From Verrucomicrobiota bacterium (lineage in GTDB: Bacteria; Verrucomicrobiota; Verrucomicrobiia; Opitutales; Opitutaceae), in the NCBI GenBank assembly GCA_023426435.1, contig JAFAAS010000185.1:43968-107967 (forward strand): a stretch of DNA of 64,000 nt. Reading direction: 5' to 3'. Position numbers and translations under genes: made by a program. A model generated the notes under the pieces. It was given only the letters and a program-made list of their open reading frames with translations. It did no database searches and was not told the DNA's origin. Positions 35,036-42,371 of this stretch are shown in pieces (within the stretch, counting starts at the first letter, position 1; every line of letters starts with the position of its first letter).

Positions 35036-36112
35036 TCATTTCCACGATGTGACGGTGGAGACGAGGGATTCGACGCACTCGATTTTTGCGGTGGGGAGGA
35101 TGCCGTGGCCCAGGTTGAAGATGTGACCGGGGTGGCCGCGCATGGAATCGAGGAGGCGCGTGGTGGCGGCGCGGACGATTTCGGGAGTGGTGTTGAGGAG
35201 GACGGGATCGAGGTTTCCTTGCAGCGCGGGCCGGTGGCCGGTTCCGAGTTCCGGGTTTGGAGTTCCGGGTTTGAGATTTGGCGTGCCGAGTTGGGCGGCG
35301 AGTTGGGCGAGGTCGGTGGTCCAGTCGACGCTGAGAACGCGGATGCCGGAGGAAGCCTGAGCGGCGTGGTGGGGAGCGGTGCCTTTGGCGTAGAGGATGA
35401 TGGGGAAGTCGGAGGGAAGCGCGGCGACGATGCGGCGTATCCATTTCAAGGATGCGTCCTCGTAATCCTGTCCGGCGACGATGCCGCCCCAGGAGTCGAA
35501 AATCTGAATCGCGTCGGCTCCGGCGCGAATCTGCATCTGGAAATAAGCGATGAGCGCGGCGGTGAGTTTTTCGAGGAGCGCGTCGAACGTGGCGCGATCG
35601 GTGTAGAAAAGGAGCTTGATGCGCTCGAAGTCGTCGGAGCTGCCGCCCTCGACCATGTAGGTGGCGAGCGTCCAGGGAGAGCCGCCGAAGCCGAGGAGAG
35701 CTTTTTGTCCGGCGAGTTCTTTTTTGAGGAGCGCGAGCGCGTCGGCGACGTAGCGGAGGCGGTCGGGAACGGCGTCGGCGGGGGCGAGGGCGTCGACCTG
35801 GGCGCGCGTTTCGAGGCGAAAGTCCATGGCGATGCCGCCCTCGTCGCGGAAGCGGTAGGCCTGGCCGAGCGCCTCGGGGATGACGAGGATGTCGGAGAAG
35901 AGAATGGCGGCGTCGAGGGCGAAGCGGCGGAGCGGTTGGAGCGTGACCTCGGTGGCGACCTCGGGCGTGCGCACCATTTCGAGGAAGGACGATTTGGCTT
36001 TGAGGGCGCGATATTCGGGGAGGTAGCGGCCGGCCTGGCGCATGATCCAGAGAGGCGGGCGGTCGAGCGGTTGGCCGGCGCAGGCGGCGAGGAAGCGTTC
36101 GCGGCTATTCAT
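35036..36112 (-). CDS. hemE: Uroporphyrinogen decarboxylase
   Basis: This 358-residue enzyme converts uroporphyrinogen III to coproporphyrinogen III. It starts MNSRERFLAACAGQPLDRPP, then PPLWIMRQAGRYLPEYRALK (the substrate-binding signature), DAAILFSDILVIPEALGQ (key Asp), FGGSPWTLATYMVEGGSSDD, IQIFDSWGG and FNLGHGILPTAKIECVE. Near the end, ALQGNLDP is normally preceded by a short LG; here GTPNLKPGTPNPELGTGHRP (about residues 276-295) is inserted, encoded by a gagttccggg repeat (35241-35280). The family fold puts this loop near the barrel mouth, so activity may or may not be affected. The ATG is at 36112. Confidence 0.95.
   Translation of the reverse strand: MNSRERFLAACAGQPLDRPPLWIMRQAGRYLPEYRALKAKSSFLEMVRTPEVATEVTLQPLRRFALDAAILFSDILVIPEALGQAYRFRDEGGIAMDFRLETRAQVDALAPADAVPDRLRYVADALALLKKELAGQKALLGFGGSPWTLATYMVEGGSSDDFERIKLLFYTDRATFDALLEKLTAALIAYFQMQIRAGADAIQIFDSWGGIVAGQDYEDASLKWIRRIVAALPSDFPIILYAKGTAPHHAAQASSGIRVLSVDWTTDLAQLAAQLGTPNLKPGTPNPELGTGHRPALQGNLDPVLLNTTPEIVRAATTRLLDSMRGHPGHIFNLGHGILPTAKIECVESLVSTVTSWK
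35241..35280. repeat. gttccgagttccgggtttgg repeat inside hemE
   Basis: Three near-copies of gttccgggtttggag run in a row and read as PNLKPGTPNPELGT in frame on the coding strand. It resembles the intergenic copies at 26732-26776. Confidence 0.8.
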
Positions 36113-36118
36113 GTTTGA

Positions 36119-36148
36119 ACATGAATGGACACGAATTCACGCGAATGG
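36119..36148. repeat. ACGAATGGACACGAATTC repeat between hemE and hemF
   Basis: The 30 bases include atgaatggacacgaattcac and then gcgaatgg, the same unit as at 705-735, 5067-5095 and 5163-5194. It occupies most of the 49-bp gap between hemF and hemE. Confidence 0.75.
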
Positions 36149-36161
36149 GAAAGGCCTTGTT

Positions 36162-37106
36162 CTATTCGTCGAGCCAGTCGCGAGGTTTGAGGAAGATATC
36201 GTAGAGCCGGGATTCGGCGGAGTGAGGCTCGGGGTGCCAGTCGTAGTCCCAGCGGACGAGCGGCGGGAGGGACATGAGGATGGATTCGGTGCGACCGCCG
36301 GACTGAAGGCCGAAGAGCGTGCCGCGGTCCCAGACCAGGTTGAATTCGACGTAGCGGCCGCGTCGATACAGTTGGAACTGGCGCTCGCGATCGGTGAACG
36401 GCGTGGATTTGCGGCGGGCGAGGATGGGGCGGTAGGCGGGAATGAAGGCGTCGCCAACGGATCGCACGAGGGCGAACGAGTTTTCGAAACCGAGCTCGTT
36501 GAAATCGTCGAAGAACAGGCCGCCGATGCCGCGGGGTTCGTTGCGGTGTTTGAGGAAGAAGTAGTCGTCGCAGTTTTTTTTGAAGCGCGGGTAGAGTGTT
36601 TCGCCGAATGGAGTGACGGCGGCGCGGGCGGTGCGGTGCCAGTGGATGGCATCGTCTTCGAAGCCGTAGTAAGGCGTGAGGTCGAAGCCGCCGCCGAACC
36701 ACCAGGCGGGATTTTCGATTTTCGATTTCCGATTTTCGATCGGGGAAGCGGCGGCGTGGAAGAAGCGGACGTTGGCGTGGGATGTGGGCGCGTAGGGATT
36801 GCGCGGGTGGAGGACGAGCGAGACGCCGAGGGCTTCCCAAGGACGACCGGCGAGTTCGGGGCGATGGGCGGTGGCGGACGGCGGGAGTTGCGTGCCGCGG
36901 ACGTGGGAGAAAGCGACGCCGGCTTTTTCGAAGACGGCGCCGTCGGAGAGGATGCGGGTGCGGCCGCCGCCGGAGCGGTCGGGACGTTGCCAATTGTCTT
37001 CGCGGAAGCGAACGGAGCCGTCCTCGTTTTCGAGCGCGGAGCAAATCGAGTCCTGGAGAGTGAGGAAGTAGGAGCGGACGGCGGAGATGTCGGGTGCGGA
37101 CGACAT
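36162..37106 (-). CDS. hemF: Oxygen-dependent coproporphyrinogen III oxidase
   Basis: The 314-residue enzyme makes protoporphyrinogen IX from coproporphyrinogen III with oxygen. Motifs: ALGVSLVLHPRNPYAPTSHA, NVRFFHA, AWWFGGGFDLTPYYGFEDDA (the family signature), HWHRTARA, LKHRNEPRGIGGLFFDDFNE and QLYRRGRYVEFNLVWDRGTL. Between NVRFF and WWFGGG the usual seven or so residues are replaced by SPIENRKSKIENP (about residues 121-133), coded by a gattttcgatt repeat (36711-36740). The ATG at 37106 (MSSAPDISAVRSYF) is preferred; an earlier frame start would read through a gagaac microsatellite as Arg/Ser. Confidence 0.95.
   Translation of the reverse strand: MSSAPDISAVRSYFLTLQDSICSALENEDGSVRFREDNWQRPDRSGGGRTRILSDGAVFEKAGVAFSHVRGTQLPPSATAHRPELAGRPWEALGVSLVLHPRNPYAPTSHANVRFFHAAASPIENRKSKIENPAWWFGGGFDLTPYYGFEDDAIHWHRTARAAVTPFGETLYPRFKKNCDDYFFLKHRNEPRGIGGLFFDDFNELGFENSFALVRSVGDAFIPAYRPILARRKSTPFTDRERQFQLYRRGRYVEFNLVWDRGTLFGLQSGGRTESILMSLPPLVRWDYDWHPEPHSAESRLYDIFLKPRDWLDE
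36711..36740. repeat. gattttcgatt repeat inside hemF
   Basis: Three near-copies of gattttcgattt (36711-36740) read on the coding strand as IENRKSKIEN in frame. The same peptide type (IENPKSKIE) occurs at the start of lspA. Confidence 0.8.
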
Positions 37107-37116
37107 GCGAAGGGAG

Positions 37117-37160
37117 AGAGGAGAACGAGAACGAGAACGAGAAGGAGAACGAGAACGATT
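37117..37160. repeat. gagaac hexamer microsatellite upstream of hemF
   Basis: Six or seven copies of the hexamer gagaac (one copy gagaag) stand in a row in the presumed hemF leader, directly between the promoter-like palindrome and the start codon. A change of copy number would change leader length. Confidence 0.75.
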
Positions 37161-37174
37161 TTGAGGGAGCGGGA

Positions 37175-37195
37175 GTGTCATACATTATATGACAC
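37175..37195. promoter_or_regulatory. Palindrome with a TATAAT box in the hemF promoter region
   Basis: Arms gtgtcat (37175-37181) and atgacac (37189-37195) form a perfect 7-bp inverted repeat around acattat. On the minus strand the centre contains an exact TATAAT (37184-37189), a likely -10 box for hemF; no good -35 box is visible. A divergent promoter for the plus-strand gene at 37288 could share it (ttgagg at 37161 and ttatat at 37185). A regulator binding the palindrome would control both directions. Confidence 0.5.
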
Positions 37196-37287
37196 TTTGG
37201 CGAGGCGGGTGGTTGACGGGTTTGTTAGAGTTCGCGTTGGACAGGCCGGCCGAGGGGCTGGCTTGATGCTCGTTTGAGCCAACACGA

Positions 37288-38007
37288 ATGAACTCCGCCG
37301 CTTTGACTACGATCGCCGTCACGGGCTTTACCGTGGCGTTTTTTCATGCGGCGATGCCGACGCATTGGTTGCCCTTCGTGTTGGTGGCGCGGGCGCGGCA
37401 GTGGTCGAGGGTGAAGACGTTGGGCGTCACGATGCTCGCGGGACTGGGGCATGTGGCGTTAACGAGCGTGCTGGGGTTGGCGATCGCGTGGTTTGGATTT
37501 CAGATCGATCACGAACTTGGAGAAGTGTTTCCGTGGATCACGGGCGGGGCGCTGGTGGCGGTGGGGATTTACTATCTTTGGCGACAGTTGCGGGGAAAAG
37601 GGGTGTGTCACCACACCGTGCGAGGCGGCCATCATCACGCGAGCGACGCGTGTGGGAGCGAAACGGAGCACAGCCACTGGGAGCACGAATTGGAAGGCAG
37701 CGATCTCGTGTCGGAGAAACGCGGCGATCTGGCGGCGATTGGCGGACTGTTCCTGATGCTGACGCTTTCGCCGTGCGAGGCGTTTTTGCCGGTGTATCTG
37801 TCGGGCGTGCAGTTCGGGTGGACGGGCTTCGTCGTGTTGAGCGTGATCCTGGCGGTGGCGACGTTGGCGGGGATGGCGATCGTGACCTCGCTCGCGCTGG
37901 CGGGGTTGGATCGTTTCAAGGTGAAATATTTCGAGCGGCGCGAAGCGGGGACGCTGGGGGTGTTGTTTTGCGTGCTCGGTTTGGTGGTGGCTTTGCTCGG
38001 CCACTGA
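37288..38007 (+). CDS. Membrane protein with His-rich loop (possible metal transporter)
   Basis: The 239-residue protein has about six membrane helices. FFHAAMPTHWLPFVLVARAR at the start and LTLSPCEAFLPVYLSGVQFG in the second half recall the repeated Pro-Cys or His helices of the NicO/UreH/DsbD-like (LysE) superfamily. Between helices 3 and 4 is a His-rich loop (HHTVRGGHHHASDACGSETE then HSHWEHE). Together this suggests export or import of a divalent metal such as nickel or cobalt, but the exact substrate is a guess. The ATG at 37288 precedes the first helix. It is divergent from hemF, across the palindrome. Confidence 0.72.
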   Translation: MNSAALTTIAVTGFTVAFFHAAMPTHWLPFVLVARARQWSRVKTLGVTMLAGLGHVALTSVLGLAIAWFGFQIDHELGEVFPWITGGALVAVGIYYLWRQLRGKGVCHHTVRGGHHHASDACGSETEHSHWEHELEGSDLVSEKRGDLAAIGGLFLMLTLSPCEAFLPVYLSGVQFGWTGFVVLSVILAVATLAGMAIVTSLALAGLDRFKVKYFERREAGTLGVLFCVLGLVVALLGH

Positions 38008-38045
38008 GAAGGTGTCTCCTTGGGGGGGCACTTCGGCGACGCCGT

Positions 38046-38618
38046 TTAACGTGATTCGTCGGCGAGGCGGCGGAAGATCGCGAGATGGGAGGCGATGATC
38101 AGCGGGACGAGGAAGGTGGGGAACAGGCTGAGCGGCAGCTCGGCGAAAACGGCGAGCTCGCGGGAGCCGGAGAGCGCGGTGCGCGCGACGGAGGAGACGA
38201 CGAGCAGAATGGCGACGAGGCCGAAGATGTTCCAGTAGTAGATCGCGCGCCGGCGGGTGGATTCGGAAAATGGATACAGCGCCACGCCGAGGGCGAGAAT
38301 GGCAACGGCGACGTCGCCCACGCCCGCGGGGAGAGCGAGGCGTTGAGGGAGGACGCCGCGCTGGCCAAGGACGAGGAAGTAGATTCCGACGAAGCGGATG
38401 ACGTGGAGAAAAACCAGCGTGCGGAGGTCGAGGGAATCGATCCAAGTGCGCAGCGGAGCGATGCGACGGTAGGCGAGAACGAGGAGGATCGTGAGGCCAA
38501 GGACGATCGCGGGGATGGCGAGAGGGGAGAGTGGGGCGAGGAGCCGGGAGTAGCCCACGTAAAGAGCGGCCCCGAGCCAGATCCAGAGAACGAGGCGAAT
38601 GACGAAGGCGATGGGCAT
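38046..38618 (-). CDS. Small integral membrane protein of unknown function
   Basis: The 190-residue product has five or six hydrophobic helices (VIRLVLWIWLGAALYVGYSR, LAIPAIVLGLTILLVLAY, VFLHVIRFVGIYFLVLGQ, DVAVAILALGVALY, YYWNIFGLVAILLVVSSVAR, LFPTFLVPLIIASHLAI). The HxxRFxGxY motif in helix 3 and YYWNxFG in helix 5 look conserved but I cannot assign a family with confidence. The ATG at 38618 begins the first helix; the longer frame upstream overlaps the tolC-like gene and is spurious. Confidence 0.7.
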   Translation of the reverse strand: MPIAFVIRLVLWIWLGAALYVGYSRLLAPLSPLAIPAIVLGLTILLVLAYRRIAPLRTWIDSLDLRTLVFLHVIRFVGIYFLVLGQRGVLPQRLALPAGVGDVAVAILALGVALYPFSESTRRRAIYYWNIFGLVAILLVVSSVARTALSGSRELAVFAELPLSLFPTFLVPLIIASHLAIFRRLADESR

Positions 38619-38651
38619 GATTGGGAGGGTGGGACTTTCGGCTCTCTTCGG

Positions 38652-38683
38652 AAAACAAAAAGCCGAGGTGGGATGACCTCGGC
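38652..38683 (-). terminator. Rho-independent terminator of the TolC-like gene
   Basis: On the minus strand the stem gccgaggt / acctcggc (38662-38683) is followed by TTTTTGTTTTC (38652-38661). It lies about 50 bp past the tolC-like stop codon and ahead of the next minus-strand gene. Confidence 0.8.
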
Positions 38684-38692
38684 GGAGGGGAA

Positions 38693-38716
38693 AGCGCGGT
38701 GAGGGCACCGCGCCTC
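38693..38716 (+). repeat. Variable-stem hairpin repeat (CTCC tail)
   Basis: Arms gcgcggtg and caccgcgc, loop aggg, tail ctcc. It is identical in stem and loop to the copy at 17967-17990. Confidence 0.7.
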
Positions 38717-38734
38717 CAGGATGAGGGACGAAGA

Positions 38735-40234
38735 TTACTCGGACAGGGTGATGTTGAAGCGTTGGAGGGAGCTGGCCTCGAGTTGGTGGAGGTTGGCGAT
38801 GGCGATGCGAAGATTGACGCGGGCGAGGAGCTCGTTGACGCGGGTGCTTTCGAGGTCGTCCTGAATCTGGAGAACCTGGCGGCTGGTGGAGAGGCCGGCT
38901 TTGAAACGGGCGAGTTCGAGCTCGTATTGGCGCGTGGCGAGCTCGGTGGCTTTGGCGTTGATGGCGACGCTCTCGCGATTGGTTTCTACGGCGCGAACGG
39001 CGGAGCGGACTTGGACGAGAAGGTCCTGCTCGATGGCGCGGAGACGCGATTCCTGGCGGCGGAGGCTGGCGAGGGCGGCGCGATGACGGGCGCGGTCGGC
39101 GTGGAGGCCCCACGGAACGGACAGAGTGACGTCGAGCTGCCAGCTGCGGGCGTCGGTATTGCCGATATTGCCGATGGCGCGGGAGTAATTGCGATCGATG
39201 CCGTCGAGGCCGACGCTGCCGCCGACATCGAGGGTGGGGAGGGCGGCGTTCTTCGCGGTGGTGACGTCGAGCTCGAGTTGCTTGATCGACTCGAGGGTGG
39301 CGAGGTAGTCGGGTTGGTTTTCGCGAGCGAGTTTGTAGGAGAGGTCGAACGACGGTGACGGTTGATCGAACGCGGTGAGGCCGACGGTGCCGAGATCGGT
39401 GTCGAATTCGAACTGGCCGATGAGGGCGAGGAGCTCGTCTTCGCGATTCTGCACGCCCTGTTCGGCGATGAGGACGGCGTTGCGGGCGGTTTCGATGCCG
39501 ACTTCGGCGGTGAGGACGTCGAGATCGGTGGCGACGCCGGTGAGACGGCGGGTGTTGTTTTCCTCGTAGAGACGTTGGGCGAGGCCGAGGCTGTGGCGGC
39601 GCACGGCGAGGGTTTCGCGAGCGAAGACGAGATTGTAGTAGGCGGCTTCGGTGTCGCGGACGACCTGGAGGACGCTGCTCTGGAAGTTGAGCCGGGCGAT
39701 TTCGACGCCGAGGCGATTGCGCTCGATGTTGGCGCGATTGATGGCGAATCCGGCGCCGCGGAGCAGCGGCTGGGTGACGGTGAGCGAGACGTCGCTGTTG
39801 TAAACGGGGTTGAACGGAGGGAGGGAAGTGCGGCGGGGATCGGTGGAGCTGCGGTCGATGCTGGTGCTGAGGCTCACGAGGGCACCGGTGGGAATGAATT
39901 GTGAGACGCCGATGCGGGCGTCGGTGGTGTCGGCGCTACCGCCGCCGGACCATGGGTGGTATTTGGCGGAGAAGCGTTGGACGGAGGCGTTGAAGACGGG
40001 TTCGAAGCTGGCTTCGGCGACCTCGAGGGCCTCGCGAGCGATCGTGGTGTCGAAGGCGTTGATCTGGAGATCGAAGTTTTTCTGGAGGGCGCGCGCGATG
40101 CATTCCTCGAGGGTGAGCGTGGGGGCTTGGAGCGGCGGCGGGGTGGCGGGGGGCGGCGTGGCCGGGGTTTGGGCGAGCGCGAGGGCGGTGCAGCTGACGA
40201 AAAGGCAGAGAGCGCGGGCGGAAGAACGGAGCAT
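38735..40234 (-). CDS. TolC-family outer-membrane efflux protein
   Basis: The 499-residue protein has a signal peptide (MLRSSARALCLFVSCTALAL) and two outer-membrane-efflux-protein repeats: LTLEECIARALQKNFDLQIN opens the first, and the coiled helices TEAAYYNLVFARETLAVRRH and SAVRAVETNRESVAINAKAT mark the periplasmic barrel helices. LPTLDVGGSVGLDG and QLDVTLSVPWGLHADRARHR are typical of the second repeat. It should form a trimeric outer-membrane channel for type I secretion or efflux. No membrane fusion protein or pump is adjacent, so its inner-membrane partner is elsewhere. The ATG at 40234 starts the signal peptide. Confidence 0.92.
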   Translation of the reverse strand: MLRSSARALCLFVSCTALALAQTPATPPPATPPPLQAPTLTLEECIARALQKNFDLQINAFDTTIAREALEVAEASFEPVFNASVQRFSAKYHPWSGGGSADTTDARIGVSQFIPTGALVSLSTSIDRSSTDPRRTSLPPFNPVYNSDVSLTVTQPLLRGAGFAINRANIERNRLGVEIARLNFQSSVLQVVRDTEAAYYNLVFARETLAVRRHSLGLAQRLYEENNTRRLTGVATDLDVLTAEVGIETARNAVLIAEQGVQNREDELLALIGQFEFDTDLGTVGLTAFDQPSPSFDLSYKLARENQPDYLATLESIKQLELDVTTAKNAALPTLDVGGSVGLDGIDRNYSRAIGNIGNTDARSWQLDVTLSVPWGLHADRARHRAALASLRRQESRLRAIEQDLLVQVRSAVRAVETNRESVAINAKATELATRQYELELARFKAGLSTSRQVLQIQDDLESTRVNELLARVNLRIAIANLHQLEASSLQRFNITLSE

Positions 40235-40515
40235 GGAGAAAATCGGTCCGATGATTGGGATGAAGAACACGGAACGTGTCGAAAAGTTACTGCGGGAGGG
40301 CAAAGAGGCGGGACCGGAGCGAGAGCGCGAAGAAGCCGGGTGTCATCGCGTTGGAGACGGAGGCAGGCGTGGAAAGTTTCGGGAGTTCTGGTTGTGGCGG
40401 AGAATCGCGAACCTGCGCAGACCCGCGGCGGGGTTCGAGGCGATTTGAGCCGAACGGTTAGATGGAGAGATGAGTGGCGTGAAAAGGCGCGGGTTGTGCG
40501 CGGATTCCGGGTAAC
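40235..40515. other. Intergenic stretch upstream of the TolC-like gene
   Basis: With the terminator at 40516-40542 and up to the SurA-like stop this makes a 336-bp gap. It should contain the tolC-like promoter. No clear -10 or -35 box, repeat family or RNA gene was seen. Confidence 0.4.
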
Positions 40516-40542
40516 AAAAAGGCGGGCCGGTAAAGGCCCGCC
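40516..40542 (-). terminator. Rho-independent terminator of the SurA/PpiD-like gene
   Basis: The stem ggcgggcc / ggcccgcc (40521-40542) with a taaa-type loop is followed on the minus strand by TTTTTG (40515-40520). It lies 29 bp past the stop codon. Confidence 0.85.
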
Positions 40543-40570
40543 GAGTGTTGGCGCGGGGAATGCGGCTCGA

Positions 40571-42241
40571 TTATTGAGCGAGGACGGCGGGTTCGGACTT
40601 CGCGAGCTCGGTTTCGACGAGGTCGCGAATGTAGGAACTCATCGCGAGGCGGGCGCTGCCGGCGGCGAACTGTTCGCGGGCGGCGGCGAACTCCGGGGAG
40701 GACTCGTCGACCGCGGGAGCGTTCTTGTCAATGGCGTGGACGATGAGGCCGTTGTCGCGCGCGATGACCATGTCGGAGACGCGGCCTTTTTCGAGCCGCT
40801 CGAGCACGCTGTAAACGGAGTAGTCGAGATCCTGCGGCGGCTGGCGGAGCGTGAAGGCGGCGGGCGTTTTGACGTCGATCTTGACGGAGTTGGCGGCAGC
40901 GGTGGCGTTGGCGGCCTGCTCGAAGGAGTCGCCGTTTTTCAGACGCGTTTCGATTCCGTTGCGCAAGGTGCGGCCCAGTTCGACGAAGCGCTTGCGCTTT
41001 TCGTTTTCGCGATAGTCGGCGATGACCCGTTCGCGGACCTCGGCGAGCAGGGGCTGGCGAGCGGGTTCGAGATCGTTGAAGAAGAGAACCACGGAGCCGG
41101 CGGGAGTGCTGACGGCATCGGAGTAGAGGTGGTCTTTGTTGAGCTTGAAGGCTTCCGTGGAGATTTCGCGGGAGCCTTGGAATTCGGCGGGGCCGCTTTC
41201 GCGGGTGAACGGCGCGAGCGATTTGAGGGCGACCTTGCGCTCGGTGAGGAAGGCGTCGAAGGCGGGCGTGCCGGGGGTGAGTTTGCGCTCGAAAAGTTCG
41301 AAGGCGAAATCGGCGGCGGCTTTGGCGGCCTGACGGCGGGCGCGTTCGAGCTTGAGGGTGGTTTCGACTTGGGGACGGACCGCGGCGAAATCGGCGGCCG
41401 GGTCGGATTTCGCGGCGGCGTCAGCGGCGTTGGCGGCGGGTTTCGGGAAGCGGGCGGGATTGGAATCGTAGAAAGCGCGAACCTCGTCTTCGGAAACCGT
41501 GATGGAAGGGAGGAGGGCGGTGGCGGGGAAATCGACGTAGTTCACGACGATGCGCGGCGGGATCTCGTAGCGGAAGGAGTTTTCCTCGAAGAACTGGGTG
41601 ATCGCGGCGTCGTTGACGGGGATCTCGGGCTGGTAGGAGGTGTAGTCGATGCTGGCGACGCCGAGGGTCCAGCTGGTTTCGGCCTGCTGCATCTGGGATT
41701 TCACGTCGGACGGAAGGACGTAGCCCGGGCCGGAGAGGAGTTGTTGGACTTTTTCGATGCGAACGTCGGCGCCGATGACGCGGCTGACGTCGCTTTCGCG
41801 GAAGCGGCTGTTGCCCTTGAGCGAGTCGCGGAAAGAAGCGTAGCGCTGGGCGTCGAAGCCGCCCTCGGGGCCGGTGAAGGCGCGGAGGTTTTTGATTTGG
41901 TCGGCGATTTCCTGCTGGGTGGCGGTCGGGATATGGAGATCGTCGGCGAGTTTGAGGAAGGCGGCGCGTTGGAAGGCGTATTCCTGGATTTGGGCGGAAT
42001 CGCCGAAGTAGCCGAATTGGAGCTGGGCGCTGAGGCCGGCGTCGCCGAAGAGGCGTTCGCTGTCTTCCTGGGAGCTGAGATTGTAGCCGAAAACGTAGCG
42101 GTTCATCGCTTCGCGTTCGGCGTGGCCGATGCCCGGGGCGGCGCCGATCGTGAAGACGAAGGCGACGATGATGACGGCGAGCAGGAGGGCGAAGATGACC
42201 TTAAAGTGGGTCTGAAAGTAGCGCTGAATCCAGGAGATCAT
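40571..42241 (-). CDS. SurA/PpiD-type periplasmic folding factor
   Basis: The 556-residue protein is anchored by one N-terminal helix (KVIFALLLAVIIVAFVFTIG). Then follows a SurA-N-like helical domain (AFQRAAFLKLADDLHIPTAT, QEIADQIKNLRAFTGPEGGF). The rest includes YRENEKRKRFVELG and a C-terminal helix. PpiD and its relatives hold a parvulin domain between; here that region (about 255-440) is poorly conserved, and I cannot see the usual parvulin signature, so isomerase activity is doubtful. It probably helps outer-membrane and periplasmic proteins fold. The ATG at 42241 precedes the membrane helix. Confidence 0.82.
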   Translation of the reverse strand: MISWIQRYFQTHFKVIFALLLAVIIVAFVFTIGAAPGIGHAEREAMNRYVFGYNLSSQEDSERLFGDAGLSAQLQFGYFGDSAQIQEYAFQRAAFLKLADDLHIPTATQQEIADQIKNLRAFTGPEGGFDAQRYASFRDSLKGNSRFRESDVSRVIGADVRIEKVQQLLSGPGYVLPSDVKSQMQQAETSWTLGVASIDYTSYQPEIPVNDAAITQFFEENSFRYEIPPRIVVNYVDFPATALLPSITVSEDEVRAFYDSNPARFPKPAANAADAAAKSDPAADFAAVRPQVETTLKLERARRQAAKAAADFAFELFERKLTPGTPAFDAFLTERKVALKSLAPFTRESGPAEFQGSREISTEAFKLNKDHLYSDAVSTPAGSVVLFFNDLEPARQPLLAEVRERVIADYRENEKRKRFVELGRTLRNGIETRLKNGDSFEQAANATAAANSVKIDVKTPAAFTLRQPPQDLDYSVYSVLERLEKGRVSDMVIARDNGLIVHAIDKNAPAVDESSPEFAAAREQFAAGSARLAMSSYIRDLVETELAKSEPAVLAQ

Positions 42242-42350
42242 GTGGGGAGAAACGGGCGACGCTAGGTTGGGTCAGAGGGCTGGCAAGGGGGAAGTTGGGA
42301 CGGGGCGGCAGCTGAGAGTTGGCGGACGAGAGCGGAGGGAAGGCGTGGCA

Positions 42351-42371
42351 GGGGCGGGGAGCCCGCCCTAC
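42351..42371 (+). repeat. Variable-stem hairpin repeat
   Basis: Arms gggcggg and cccgccc enclose gag, followed by tac. It overlaps the end of the YihY gene (stop at 42368). Confidence 0.65.
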
